Positions 1 through 7,224 of a stretch of 12,139 nucleotides of DNA are shown one piece after another. How positions within the stretch are numbered: position 1 is the first letter of the stretch; every line of letters starts with the position of its first letter. The DNA is taken from positions 1 through 12,139 of the forward strand of contig JAQCGA010000058.1 of the NCBI GenBank assembly GCA_027619145.1. The letters are read 5' to 3'. The translations under genes were made by a program, and so were the position numbers. This DNA is from a bacterium (GTDB lineage Bacteria; Latescibacterota; UBA2968; GCA-2709665). The notes under the pieces are model-generated. The model had not been told where the DNA came from and ran no database searches. It worked only from the letters and a program-made list of their open reading frames with translations.

Positions 1-1
1 C

Positions 2-1087
2 CTCAATCAGACCTTCAGCCGCCTCCAAACCGACCTGACCTTCGCACCGAACCGCATCGCTCTGGAACGGCTCCAGGTGGCCGAGGGCAAAGGCACGCTC
101 TCCCTCTCCGGCGAGATCACGCTGGACCGCCGGAAACTGCAAACCTTAACGGCAGACCTGCAAGCCGTAGACTTCCGGGCCGTCAATCTGCCCGACATCG
201 GCGCGACCCTCCGGGCGAACCTTCACCTGGAGGGCAGCCCAGACGCGCTCAGGCTCACCGGAAATATCGAACTCCTCCGTGCGGTCATCCAGCTCTCCGG
301 CCTCCTAGAAGGCCCCTCCGACCTGGACCCCACGGTCTGGCCCATCTACAACAACCTCACCGCAGACCTCCGGATTTCTGCCCGGCGCAATGTCTGGATT
401 AAAGACAAAGACCTGAACCTTGAGATCGCCGGAGACGTGGACCTGCGCAAAGACCGGGAGGGCGTCCGCCTCTACGGCTCGCTGAACAGCAGGCGGGGGC
501 GCTACGAGTTCCAGAGCACCCGGTTTGCTATCGAACGCGCGGAGATCCAGTTCCAGGGCAAGCCGGACCTGGACCCGGACCTCTACATCCTGGCTACCAA
601 TCGCATCCGGCTGGCCGGTGGCGAGCCGGCCGTGATCAACGCCATCATTGGCGGCACCCTGAAATACCCCCGGATTACCCTGGAAAGCGACCCCCCGATG
701 CCGATGCCCGACATCCTCTCCTACCTGCTACTCGGCCACCCCGCCGAATACCAGGGCTCCGGCCCCGGCCTGGAGAATCGGGCTGCGGGATTTGTCGTGG
801 GGGTGGCCGCCAACCAGCTCAAACAGACTATCGGCCGGCAGTTCAACCTGGACCTGGTCGAAATCGACGCGGGCGGATCGGGCAACAGCCGGATTCGCGT
901 GGGCAAATATATTGGGCAGAAACTCTTTGTCAGCTACACCCAGGAAACGGGATCGGGTGGAAACGAAGTCACCGTGGAATACGAACTCCTGCCCCAGATC
1001 ACCCTGGAGGCGCAACAGCGCGTAGACGGCGAACAGCGCCGCCAGCGCCAGTCCCTGAGCCTTTTCTGGAAGGTGGAGTGGAAGTAG
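2..1087 (+). CDS. tamB: TamB-family translocation/assembly protein, C-terminal part (5' end outside window)
   Basis: The frame is open from base 2, so this is the last 361 residues of a longer protein. TamB is an inner-membrane-anchored, periplasm-spanning beta-taco protein that works with TamA/BamA-type proteins in outer-membrane biogenesis and, in later work, lipid transport between membranes. What is seen: long runs of alternating polar and hydrophobic residues typical of the DUF490/TamB domain; the family's end-domain signature of a conserved N-R segment, then PRITLESDPPMP leading into PDILSYLLLG (about residues 236-245); a small-residue-rich stretch (AAGFVVGVAANQL); and a final run of beta strands ending in aromatic residues (SLFWKVEW), as in outer-membrane-facing C-termini. 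A GTG at 77 is only an internal valine codon. The next gene follows after 55 bases. Family assignment is firm; the partner gene (BamA/TamA-like), often upstream, is not in view. Confidence 0.9.
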   Translation, partial: LNQTFSRLQTDLTFAPNRIALERLQVAEGKGTLSLSGEITLDRRKLQTLTADLQAVDFRAVNLPDIGATLRANLHLEGSPDALRLTGNIELLRAVIQLSGLLEGPSDLDPTVWPIYNNLTADLRISARRNVWIKDKDLNLEIAGDVDLRKDREGVRLYGSLNSRRGRYEFQSTRFAIERAEIQFQGKPDLDPDLYILATNRIRLAGGEPAVINAIIGGTLKYPRITLESDPPMPMPDILSYLLLGHPAEYQGSGPGLENRAAGFVVGVAANQLKQTIGRQFNLDLVEIDAGGSGNSRIRVGKYIGQKLFVSYTQETGSGGNEVTVEYELLPQITLEAQQRVDGEQRRQRQSLSLFWKVEWK

Positions 1088-1142
1088 GTTGAACGGTAGA
1101 AGGAACGCGGCCGTAGTGCATTCCAACGATAGGGGGTTGATT

Positions 1143-2084
1143 ATGAGTATCAAAGATGGTTCCGGCCAGCACATAGACCGGGAGCAAATTAAGACATGGG
1201 ATCCATCTCAAGGGATTTTATGGCTTCACCTTGACTATGCGGACGAAGGGGCTAAAAAGTGGCTCTTTGAAGAGAGCGGAATAGACGCTGTATCGTGCGA
1301 GGCCCTGCTTGCAGAAGAAGCCAGGCCCAGAATCGTCTCATCTTCCAATTCCCTTCTTTTGATCCTTCGCGGCGTAAATTGCAATACAAGGACGGAACAA
1401 GATGAAATGGTATCGATCCGCATGTGGTTCGATGAGCACCGCATCATCAGCATGCGACATCGTCGGGTCATGGCAATAGAGGATATAAACAAGAGCATCG
1501 AAACAGGCAAAGGGCCGGATTCCGTAAACGATTTTCTCGTCATGGTTGCTAATAAGCTTGTAGACCGCATGGGGGATATCATAAGTGACATTGACGATCA
1601 TGTGGACGAACTGGAAGACCTGGTATTGACCCAGGAGAGCCATGAACTTCGCTCCAAACTTGCCAATTTGCGAAGACAAACGATCAGCTTGAGGCGTTAT
1701 ATTTCACCGCAACGGGATGTACTGGCACGGTTACAGAGCGAGCGAATATCCTGGATAAATGATATCGACAGAGTTCATATACGTGAAATTACCGAACGCA
1801 CAGCCAAGTTTATAGATGATCTGGACTCTGCGCGAGATCGTGCCGCAATTACGCAGGAAGAACTCAACAATCGCCTGTCCGAGCAAATGAACAAGACCAT
1901 GTATATCCTTTCCATTGTTGCCGCCATCTTTCTTCCCCTGGGCCTCATTACCGGCCTCCTGGGAATTAATGTTGGGGGTATCCCCGGCACGGATAACAAT
2001 TTCGCATTTGCGTTCGTCAGCCTATTCCTCATCATTTTTGCTTTTTTTCAATATCTGCTTTTTAGACGAAAAAGATGGCTTTAA
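1143..2084 (+). CDS. CorA/ZntB-family divalent metal transporter
   Basis: Predicted 313-residue inner-membrane metal ion transporter of the CorA superfamily, close in length to ZntB (about 327) and CorA (about 316). Seen: a soluble N-terminal alpha/beta region (1-125), a long helical stalk rich in E, R and D (about 130-250), then two C-terminal membrane helices (about 253-273 and 286-306) and a basic tail RRKRWL. The pore signature after helix 1 is GIN (274-276) followed by VGGIPG, which is ZntB-like rather than the GMN of classical CorA. This suggests zinc or another divalent cation, possibly proton-coupled as reported for ZntB; substrate is inference. Start: ATG 1143 has AGGGGG at 1131-1136, six bases upstream; a TTG at 1089 in the same frame lacks a ribosome site and is rejected. 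Base composition is visibly less GC-rich than tamB, with more AT-ending codons. A strong terminator follows. Confidence 0.9.
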   Translation: MSIKDGSGQHIDREQIKTWDPSQGILWLHLDYADEGAKKWLFEESGIDAVSCEALLAEEARPRIVSSSNSLLLILRGVNCNTRTEQDEMVSIRMWFDEHRIISMRHRRVMAIEDINKSIETGKGPDSVNDFLVMVANKLVDRMGDIISDIDDHVDELEDLVLTQESHELRSKLANLRRQTISLRRYISPQRDVLARLQSERISWINDIDRVHIREITERTAKFIDDLDSARDRAAITQEELNNRLSEQMNKTMYILSIVAAIFLPLGLITGLLGINVGGIPGTDNNFAFAFVSLFLIIFAFFQYLLFRRKRWL

Positions 2085-2134
2085 TCCTGGATATAAAAAG
2101 GACGTAAAAACAGCATAAACACCATCTGTAACAG

Positions 2135-2180
2135 AAAAGAGAGGACTTACGAATATTGCCGTAAGTCCTCTCTTTTTATT
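2135..2180 (+). terminator. Intrinsic terminator after the metal transporter
   Basis: Perfect 17-bp inverted repeat (2135-2151 against 2160-2176) with an 8-base loop. The right arm ends in TTTT and continues TATT. It lies 50 bases past the transporter stop codon and separates it from the next operon. The left arm begins AAAA, so it could also act on the opposite strand. Confidence 0.9.
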
Positions 2181-2204
2181 GAACCCGGCGCGTCAAGAAA
2201 CGTT

Positions 2205-2233
2205 TTGATCTCGTCTTACCCGCCATCTATATT
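2205..2233 (+). promoter_or_regulatory. Sigma70-like promoter of the peptidase-propeller operon
   Basis: TTGATC (2205-2210) and TATATT (2228-2233) are separated by 17 bases, matching a sigma70-type -35/-10 pair. They sit just after the upstream terminator and 47 bases before the M14 peptidase ATG. An 8-bp palindrome AAACGTTT (2198-2205) touches the -35. The same TTTGATCTCG ... CTATATTGC arrangement recurs in front of the lactonase gene (7492-7522), which supports function. Confidence 0.65.
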
Positions 2234-2280
2234 GCATACTTACAAACACAACCAACTGCCACCAAAAAAGAAAGACTGAC

Positions 2281-3276
2281 ATGCCCCCCTTATTTACTCA
2301 TATTTCAGACCCAGACCATTTCTACCACGTCACTCCAGACGAAATCGACCAACTGGCAGAAGACCTGAACACCCTTACCACACCTGCTCTGACGATCGAC
2401 GTTTTTCCACAGCACATCGGCCGAAACGTCTATGCACTCACATTCAACGATCCAGCCTACGACAGACCCAAGCAACGCATCTTCATCTCCCGGCCACACG
2501 CACACGAACCTGCGGGTACGGCCGCCTGTACCGAACTGGTCAAAACTTTGGCCGGATATTCCGAATATGCAAACCAGAACACCGCCTGGCGTGAATACGT
2601 ATTAAAAAACTTCATCGTCACCCTCGTCCCAGATGCCAATCCCGGTGGGAGCCAACATGCCCCGGTGAAATTTTGGGATGGCTCAGAGGTCCCCAACGAA
2701 CGCTTCTTCCTCTGGATGTTCGGAGAATCCGGAGAAACCCCGGGTGAACGGTTTCCCAGGGTGGACACCTGGGACATGCGCAAAGTCACCCCTCCTGCCC
2801 TCCTTGGAGTTGCCTACGAACAAATCGACGAACATACGTACGTAGAACCCAACCGAGACTACCGTTCCACCTTTTTTTCTTCTTTCTTTGAATGCGACAA
2901 AATCCACCACTACGACGCCTGGCTGGACCTGCACCAGACCGAATTCGTCAACTCCGACCGGAACTGCCAGATCTTTCTTCCTCTCTTGTTTGAAACCCTC
3001 CCAGAATCCAGGCAAGCAAAATATCGATCTCTGGGGGAAGCCATCCACACAAGTTGGAAACAAGAAGGTGCGGCACCGTTCGACCACCCCCAGGTCCCCT
3101 ACAAAAACAATCCCACACAACGCGACTTCCTCGCCCGGGTCTGGGGCCCCATTGATGAACGGATGCTACACCTGGTAACCGAAGTCCAGAACAACAACCT
3201 CCGCACACCGATATCAACCCAGGTTCGCCTCCAACTCGCGGCAATTCTGGAAACCATTTCCTGGTTGCAGAAATAA
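2281..3276 (+). CDS. M14-family zinc carboxypeptidase-like protein
   Basis: Predicted 331-residue zinc metallopeptidase of the M14 (carboxypeptidase A) family. All core catalytic elements can be read in order: zinc ligands H73 and E76 in HAHE (HxxE motif), VPDANPGG (116-123), which corresponds to the conserved P-x-x-NPDG turn, N191-R192 in PNRD (substrate carboxylate-binding NR pair), third zinc ligand H218 in WLDLHQTE, and the general base E301 in LVTEVQ. It should therefore be an active enzyme. No signal peptide or membrane segment is visible, suggesting a cytoplasmic location, so it may trim short peptides, modified amino acids or peptidoglycan fragments; the substrate is unknown. ATG 2281 lacks a textbook ribosome site (weak AAGAAAG upstream) but is the only sensible start. 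First gene of an operon with the beta-propeller 42 bases downstream. Confidence 0.88.
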   Translation: MPPLFTHISDPDHFYHVTPDEIDQLAEDLNTLTTPALTIDVFPQHIGRNVYALTFNDPAYDRPKQRIFISRPHAHEPAGTAACTELVKTLAGYSEYANQNTAWREYVLKNFIVTLVPDANPGGSQHAPVKFWDGSEVPNERFFLWMFGESGETPGERFPRVDTWDMRKVTPPALLGVAYEQIDEHTYVEPNRDYRSTFFSSFFECDKIHHYDAWLDLHQTEFVNSDRNCQIFLPLLFETLPESRQAKYRSLGEAIHTSWKQEGAAPFDHPQVPYKNNPTQRDFLARVWGPIDERMLHLVTEVQNNNLRTPISTQVRLQLAAILETISWLQK

Positions 3277-3302
3277 AAACACTTCACCTGCAAAACCATT
3301 TC

Positions 3303-3308
3303 AGAGGA
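3303..3308 (+). promoter_or_regulatory. Strong ribosome binding site of the beta-propeller gene
   Basis: A GAGGAG-type Shine-Dalgarno sequence lies about ten bases before ATG 3319, inside the 42-base gap after the peptidase stop. The gap has no terminator, supporting co-transcription. The site is much stronger than that of the upstream peptidase, so the second gene may be translated more. Confidence 0.6.
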
Positions 3309-3318
3309 GATAACACGT

Positions 3319-5169
3319 ATGACCTCCAGTACCCTTCCCACAGGCTTCACCAATCACGGCGTACCCGCTCCCGTGGGCATGTCCGCATGGGGCGGCCCCG
3401 TCCCTGCACTCGATGCAAACGGTCGCCGCATCCTGGTCATTAAACTGTGGGCCGGCATTGGAAAACAAAAAGCCTACTACCTCCTGGTTGATGCGGAAAC
3501 CGGTGAATCCACCCAGATCGACCCCGAAGGCAGTGAACCCGGTGCCTTCAGCAGCTTTCTCACACCCGACAACAAATTTTATGACACCCTCGACGAACAA
3601 CTCATCGAACTCGACGTGTTCACACAAACCGTCCAGCGAGTCGGTCCTGTACCTGCTGGAATCACAATGTCGTTCACCCTGGGAGACGACGACCTCCTCT
3701 ACATCGGCATGTACCCCAACGCCGAAATCCTCTCCTTCAACCCCAAAACGCGCGAACTGATCAACTACGGCCCTCTCGCCTCGGAAACCTGGCCCCAGTA
3801 CCCTTCCCTGGCAATGGATGACCAGAAATGGATCTATGCCAGCATTGTGCACCAGCGCGGGAACATCATCGCATTCCATCCGCAAACTCGGGAAAACCGC
3901 CAGCTCTATCCGGAAGAAAAACGAGCCTACTGTGATGCGCGAGAAATCTGGCGGGGAACCGATGGCAAAGTCTATTGTCGCCCAGATAAAAAAAGTCCCT
4001 GGTACCGCCTCTACAATGGCCAGATAGAGGAGTTACCAGGAAATCCAGAAGTGGACCGCCAGGGCCATACTGCAACCGTAACCTCCCCCGGCGTCTGGCC
4101 CGACGGCTCGCGCTTTACCACAGTGGACGTCTCCAACCGCAAAGCAAAAATCCTCGACGTCGGTGCACAGGAACCCAGAGAAATCACCTTCGACTATTCA
4201 GATGCAGGTGTCCGCATCTACTCGCTCGTAGGGGGACCGGACGGAAACCTCTACGGCGCTACCGGCATACCATTGCGGGTATTCCACTATGACCCGGATA
4301 CGGGCGACATGCAAAATTGGGGACTCGCAGGATATGGCGGACACGTCAACCAGTGGGTCCGCCAGGGAAATAAACTCTACGGCGGCGTGTATAGTTCCGG
4401 TTCCCTCCTCGAATACGATCCCTCCCAGCCTTTTGAAGACGCAGAAATTGGCCAGAGCAACAACCCCAAACTACTCTACGGCCCCCCCGAAGTCCGCGAC
4501 CTCTACGGCCGCCCCCACGCCATGCTGGCTCACCCAGATGGCGAACACGTACTCCTGGGCGGCAACCCGGCCCGTGGGCTCGTTGGTGGCGGCCTGCTCA
4601 TCTACAACATCCCCACCGGCAAAGCAACCGTCCTGGACCGAGAAGACCTCGTCAACGATCAGGGCGTAGCGGCAATCACACCCCTACCCAATGGTGACCT
4701 GGTCATAGGTGGCACGACCCGAGCTGCCACCGGAGGAACCGCCACAGCAAAAGAAGCCATCGTCTATCGCCTGGACTGGACCAGCAAAAAAATTACCGCA
4801 CAATGGACTCCAGTACCAGGCCTGGAAGTCATTTCAGATCTCATTACCGGCCCAGACGGCTTAATCTACGGCCTTGCGGCTCCCAACCAGTTCTTCGTAC
4901 TCAATGCAGATACCGGAGAGATCGTACACAAAGAAGAAATCACTGCCTATGGACCAGTCACCGGCATGCAGGCCCCGCGCACAATGGCCATTGGACCGGA
5001 CGGGGGAATCTACATCGTCTTCCGAGACGCCATCGCCCGCATGGAGCCCGGCACATTTATCCACCGCGAAATCGGCCGCCCAGGAGAACCCATCACCGCC
5101 GGAATCCTCATCCAGAACAACCGCATCTACTTCGCCTGCGGCGCACACCTGTGCAGTTGCGGTTTGTAA
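3319..5169 (+). CDS. Large beta-propeller protein (SMP-30/PQQ/YncE-like repeats), function unknown
   Basis: 616-residue protein built of repeated four-strand blade units. Recurrent signatures are (G)PDG-x-(I/L)-Y at about 307, 511 and 559, LGDDDLLYIG (121-130), DDQKWIYAS (167-175) and HPDGEHVLLGG (405-415), each followed by a strand of the type 'ILSFNPKTREL' or 'VFHYDPDTGDM' (about 137, 184, 321, 364, 427, 526). I count about nine or ten such units, so one oversized or two fused propellers are possible. Such folds occur in gluconolactonase-like hydrolases, quinoprotein-like proteins and binding scaffolds; no family-specific active site could be identified, so no enzyme activity is assigned. 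No signal peptide is evident. The C-terminus is unusual, with cysteines at 607, 612 and 614 next to H610. It shares an operon with the M14 peptidase, suggesting a linked substrate or a complex. Confidence 0.8.
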   Translation: MTSSTLPTGFTNHGVPAPVGMSAWGGPVPALDANGRRILVIKLWAGIGKQKAYYLLVDAETGESTQIDPEGSEPGAFSSFLTPDNKFYDTLDEQLIELDVFTQTVQRVGPVPAGITMSFTLGDDDLLYIGMYPNAEILSFNPKTRELINYGPLASETWPQYPSLAMDDQKWIYASIVHQRGNIIAFHPQTRENRQLYPEEKRAYCDAREIWRGTDGKVYCRPDKKSPWYRLYNGQIEELPGNPEVDRQGHTATVTSPGVWPDGSRFTTVDVSNRKAKILDVGAQEPREITFDYSDAGVRIYSLVGGPDGNLYGATGIPLRVFHYDPDTGDMQNWGLAGYGGHVNQWVRQGNKLYGGVYSSGSLLEYDPSQPFEDAEIGQSNNPKLLYGPPEVRDLYGRPHAMLAHPDGEHVLLGGNPARGLVGGGLLIYNIPTGKATVLDREDLVNDQGVAAITPLPNGDLVIGGTTRAATGGTATAKEAIVYRLDWTSKKITAQWTPVPGLEVISDLITGPDGLIYGLAAPNQFFVLNADTGEIVHKEEITAYGPVTGMQAPRTMAIGPDGGIYIVFRDAIARMEPGTFIHREIGRPGEPITAGILIQNNRIYFACGAHLCSCGL

Positions 5170-5195
5170 AAACCTGGAACGACCGCATCAAAAAC

Positions 5196-5232
5196 ATCAA
5201 CGGCTTACGAGAAATTTTCGTAAGCCGTTGAT
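5196..5232. terminator. Perfect 15-bp hairpin between convergent genes
   Basis: Arms 5196-5210 and 5218-5232 pair perfectly around a 7-base loop, 26 bases after the propeller stop codon. On the plus strand no T run follows. On the minus strand the stem is followed by GTTTTTG, so a classic intrinsic terminator shape is seen for transcripts of the fusion gene at 5453-7171, about 220 bases past its stop. It probably blocks transcription from both sides. The apex CTTACG/CGTAAG is shared with the terminator at 2135-2180. Confidence 0.65.
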
Positions 5233-5335
5233 CACTGACACAAGGGCAGGATTAAGATATGTACATCTTGATGGCCCCGGATTTCACTCCGGAAATCCGT
5301 ACGCCTTCTCCTCACCTGGCAATCCCAAACGTCAT

Positions 5336-5452
5336 CTACCGCTGCTTTTCCTGCATCTCCCGCTTCCGCATCGGCATGCCGTCGATCAACCCGAATACCG
5401 CATCCATCTCTCCTTTCAGTACCAACCCAACGCTCGCCCCTGGTCTCACCTG
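5336..5452 (-). other. Open in-frame extension after the fusion gene's TGA; possible tiny ORF or gene remnant
   Basis: Directly after the TGA of the minus-strand fusion gene the same frame stays open for 38 codons, to TAG at 5336-5338. Its last part reads as plausible protein (GEMDAVFGLIDGMPMRKREM). An ATG at 5405-5407 is preceded immediately by AAAGGAGAG, too close for an ideal ribosome site; it would give a 23-residue peptide. It may be a decayed C-terminal tail, a small peptide, or chance. I do not recognise it. The rest of 5233-5335 contains only an 8-bp hairpin (5278-5285 with 5292-5299). Confidence 0.2.
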
Positions 5453-7171
5453 TCACATCTCAAGACACAGAACCGCAACATCGTCGTCGTATTCTGCTTG
5501 TCTACCCCATTCCCGCACGGTTCCCACAAGGCTGGCAATCCCCTCTTCGAATGGTAGCTTTCTGTCCCGCTCGATCTGCTCGATGACCCGGTCGCAACCG
5601 AATTGTTCTTCCTCCGTATTCATCATCTCCGTCAGTCCGTCTGTATACATATAAAGCCGGTCTCCGGGTTGAAGCTGAATTTCGTTATCCTGATAAGTGA
5701 CATCCGGTAAAATGCCAATCGGGGCGCCCGTAGCATAAAGCTGTACTGGCTTTGCACCGTGGGGTGCGTAAAAGGGCGCGGGATGCCCCGCCGTCACATA
5801 TTTGAAAAGGCGGGTACGCGTGTTCAGAACTCCGTAGATGAGCGTGAAATACTGCCCGGTCTCCAGATTCTGGGGAAATTGTCGGTTCAGCTTTGCTGCG
5901 ACCTCGGAAGGCGGCAGAATCTCATATTTCCCGCCATCCAGCACCTGCTTGAAAAGGCCGGACTGGCCCCGCTCAGGAGACAGCCAGTGGCTGAGCGTAA
6001 CCGAAAGCAGAGCCGAAGATACGCCGTGGCCGGAAACATCCAGCACGTAGAGGCCCACATGTTCGGCGCCCAGCGGGATCACGTTCAGCGTATCGCCGGC
6101 CAGTTCTTCGGTGGGGTCCAGCATCCACGACAAAGAAACCCCGTCAACATCTGGAAGCGCTTTGGGCAACAGCGCCTTCTGTATTTGTGCCGCCATATCC
6201 AGGTCTTTTTTCATACGCGTATTTGCGGCCTCGCAACGGGCCAGATCTTCATAATTCGGCCGATCTGCGGCGCTGTTGTGACGGAACGCCTGCACCACCT
6301 GCCCCTCGTCCATCAAAAACACGCCAGGCATCTGGAAGCTGTCGGTCTTCGAAAAGCCCAGTCCGTGCCCATCCAGAATGCCTGCTCGGAACCCACGCCA
6401 CCACACCTTCAGCCCGAAGAGTTGCCGCAACCGTCCCCGCTTCAGACCGAACGCCCGATACAGCTCCCGGCCGGGGTCAGAAACACGGTCCAGATCCTCC
6501 AGCCCGTACCTGGAAAGCACACGGGCCGCTTCCGAATCATCTGTAACCATGTGGACCAGCACAATCCGGTTGCCAGGTGCCTCCAGCTCCTGACGTTTTT
6601 CCGCCACATCGGCAAGCGTTTCCCGGCAGAAAGTACACCCGAAGTGCCTCAGAAAGACCACCAGCAAACGAGCGTTTTCAGAAAGTTCGACAAGGGTCTG
6701 CCCATTTTGGGTAACCACCGTTTCCATCGCTTCAGAAAAATTGGCGCGGACGGAAGGCTCCTCAATATAGTTCCGGTACACCCGGTACAGGATCAGCCCG
6801 AACGGAACCCACCAGACCACGTCGTTGACCAGCACCACCCAGCCTGCGCGCCACGGCAAATTCCCTTCCAGGGCCGCCTGGAAAAATCCGATCGGACCGA
6901 ACACCTTCCCCAGCAACCCCACCAGCACAAGAGGCCATTGCCGAAGAGGATCGGTTGCCGCAAGCGCATAGCCAATTCCGTACATACCCACCATCAGACC
7001 GAGCCCCTGCAGCACCTCCGGATACACAGGTTGCACCACGCCGGCCCACTGGAACGGAAGGTTCGGGAAAAAAACCACGAACGCTCCCCAGCACATATTG
7101 TAAAGGGCCGCCGCGCACAGCACACGCACCATCCAGACCGGGCGCTGATCTTCTGAATCCAGGGATGTCAT
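5453..7171 (-). CDS. Four-helix membrane domain + PRXL2/SelL-type redox domain + SpoIIE/RsbU PP2C phosphatase fusion
   Basis: 572-residue three-part protein. Residues about 13-36, 52-72, 78-99 and 108-130 form four hydrophobic helices; the last loop is basic (YRVYRNY), which puts the rest in the cytoplasm. Residues about 151-312 match the AhpC/TSA-like PRXL2/SelL thioredoxin fold: LLVVFLRHFGCTFCRE with C179-x-x-C182, SDPGRELYRAFGL, and PGVFLMDEG...AFRHNSAADRPNYEDL. Residues about 321-572 are a SpoIIE/RsbU Ser/Thr phosphatase: QIQKALLP, AGDTLNV (D360, with N363 in place of the usual second Asp), LDVSGHG (D378), YTDGLTE (D511) and a final DDD (562-564). Metal-binding positions look largely intact. 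Known members of the phosphatase family dephosphorylate STAS anti-anti-sigma proteins; redox control here is inference. Start ATG 7171 has GAGG six bases upstream; ATG 7183 and GTG 7219 are alternatives, but GTG 7219 lies near the predicted transcription start. Confidence 0.88.
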   Translation of the reverse strand: MTSLDSEDQRPVWMVRVLCAAALYNMCWGAFVVFFPNLPFQWAGVVQPVYPEVLQGLGLMVGMYGIGYALAATDPLRQWPLVLVGLLGKVFGPIGFFQAALEGNLPWRAGWVVLVNDVVWWVPFGLILYRVYRNYIEEPSVRANFSEAMETVVTQNGQTLVELSENARLLVVFLRHFGCTFCRETLADVAEKRQELEAPGNRIVLVHMVTDDSEAARVLSRYGLEDLDRVSDPGRELYRAFGLKRGRLRQLFGLKVWWRGFRAGILDGHGLGFSKTDSFQMPGVFLMDEGQVVQAFRHNSAADRPNYEDLARCEAANTRMKKDLDMAAQIQKALLPKALPDVDGVSLSWMLDPTEELAGDTLNVIPLGAEHVGLYVLDVSGHGVSSALLSVTLSHWLSPERGQSGLFKQVLDGGKYEILPPSEVAAKLNRQFPQNLETGQYFTLIYGVLNTRTRLFKYVTAGHPAPFYAPHGAKPVQLYATGAPIGILPDVTYQDNEIQLQPGDRLYMYTDGLTEMMNTEEEQFGCDRVIEQIERDRKLPFEEGIASLVGTVREWGRQAEYDDDVAVLCLEM

Positions 7172-7224
7172 CCAAAACCTCATTTTGTGGAAATACGGAA
7201 AGAAAATACCATCTGACACAAGAT

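Noticed and set aside
5232..5456. Minus-strand 74-residue open frame starting in the stop codon region of the fusion gene
   Set aside because: GTG start without a ribosome site, Arg-rich composition typical of an out-of-frame read, and it runs through the terminator hairpin.
5759..7156. Long plus-strand open frame (465 codons) opposite the fusion gene
   Set aside because: Shadow of the minus-strand coding sequence; composition rich in His, Gln, Arg and Pro, with no domain. The minus-strand frame carries clear family motifs.
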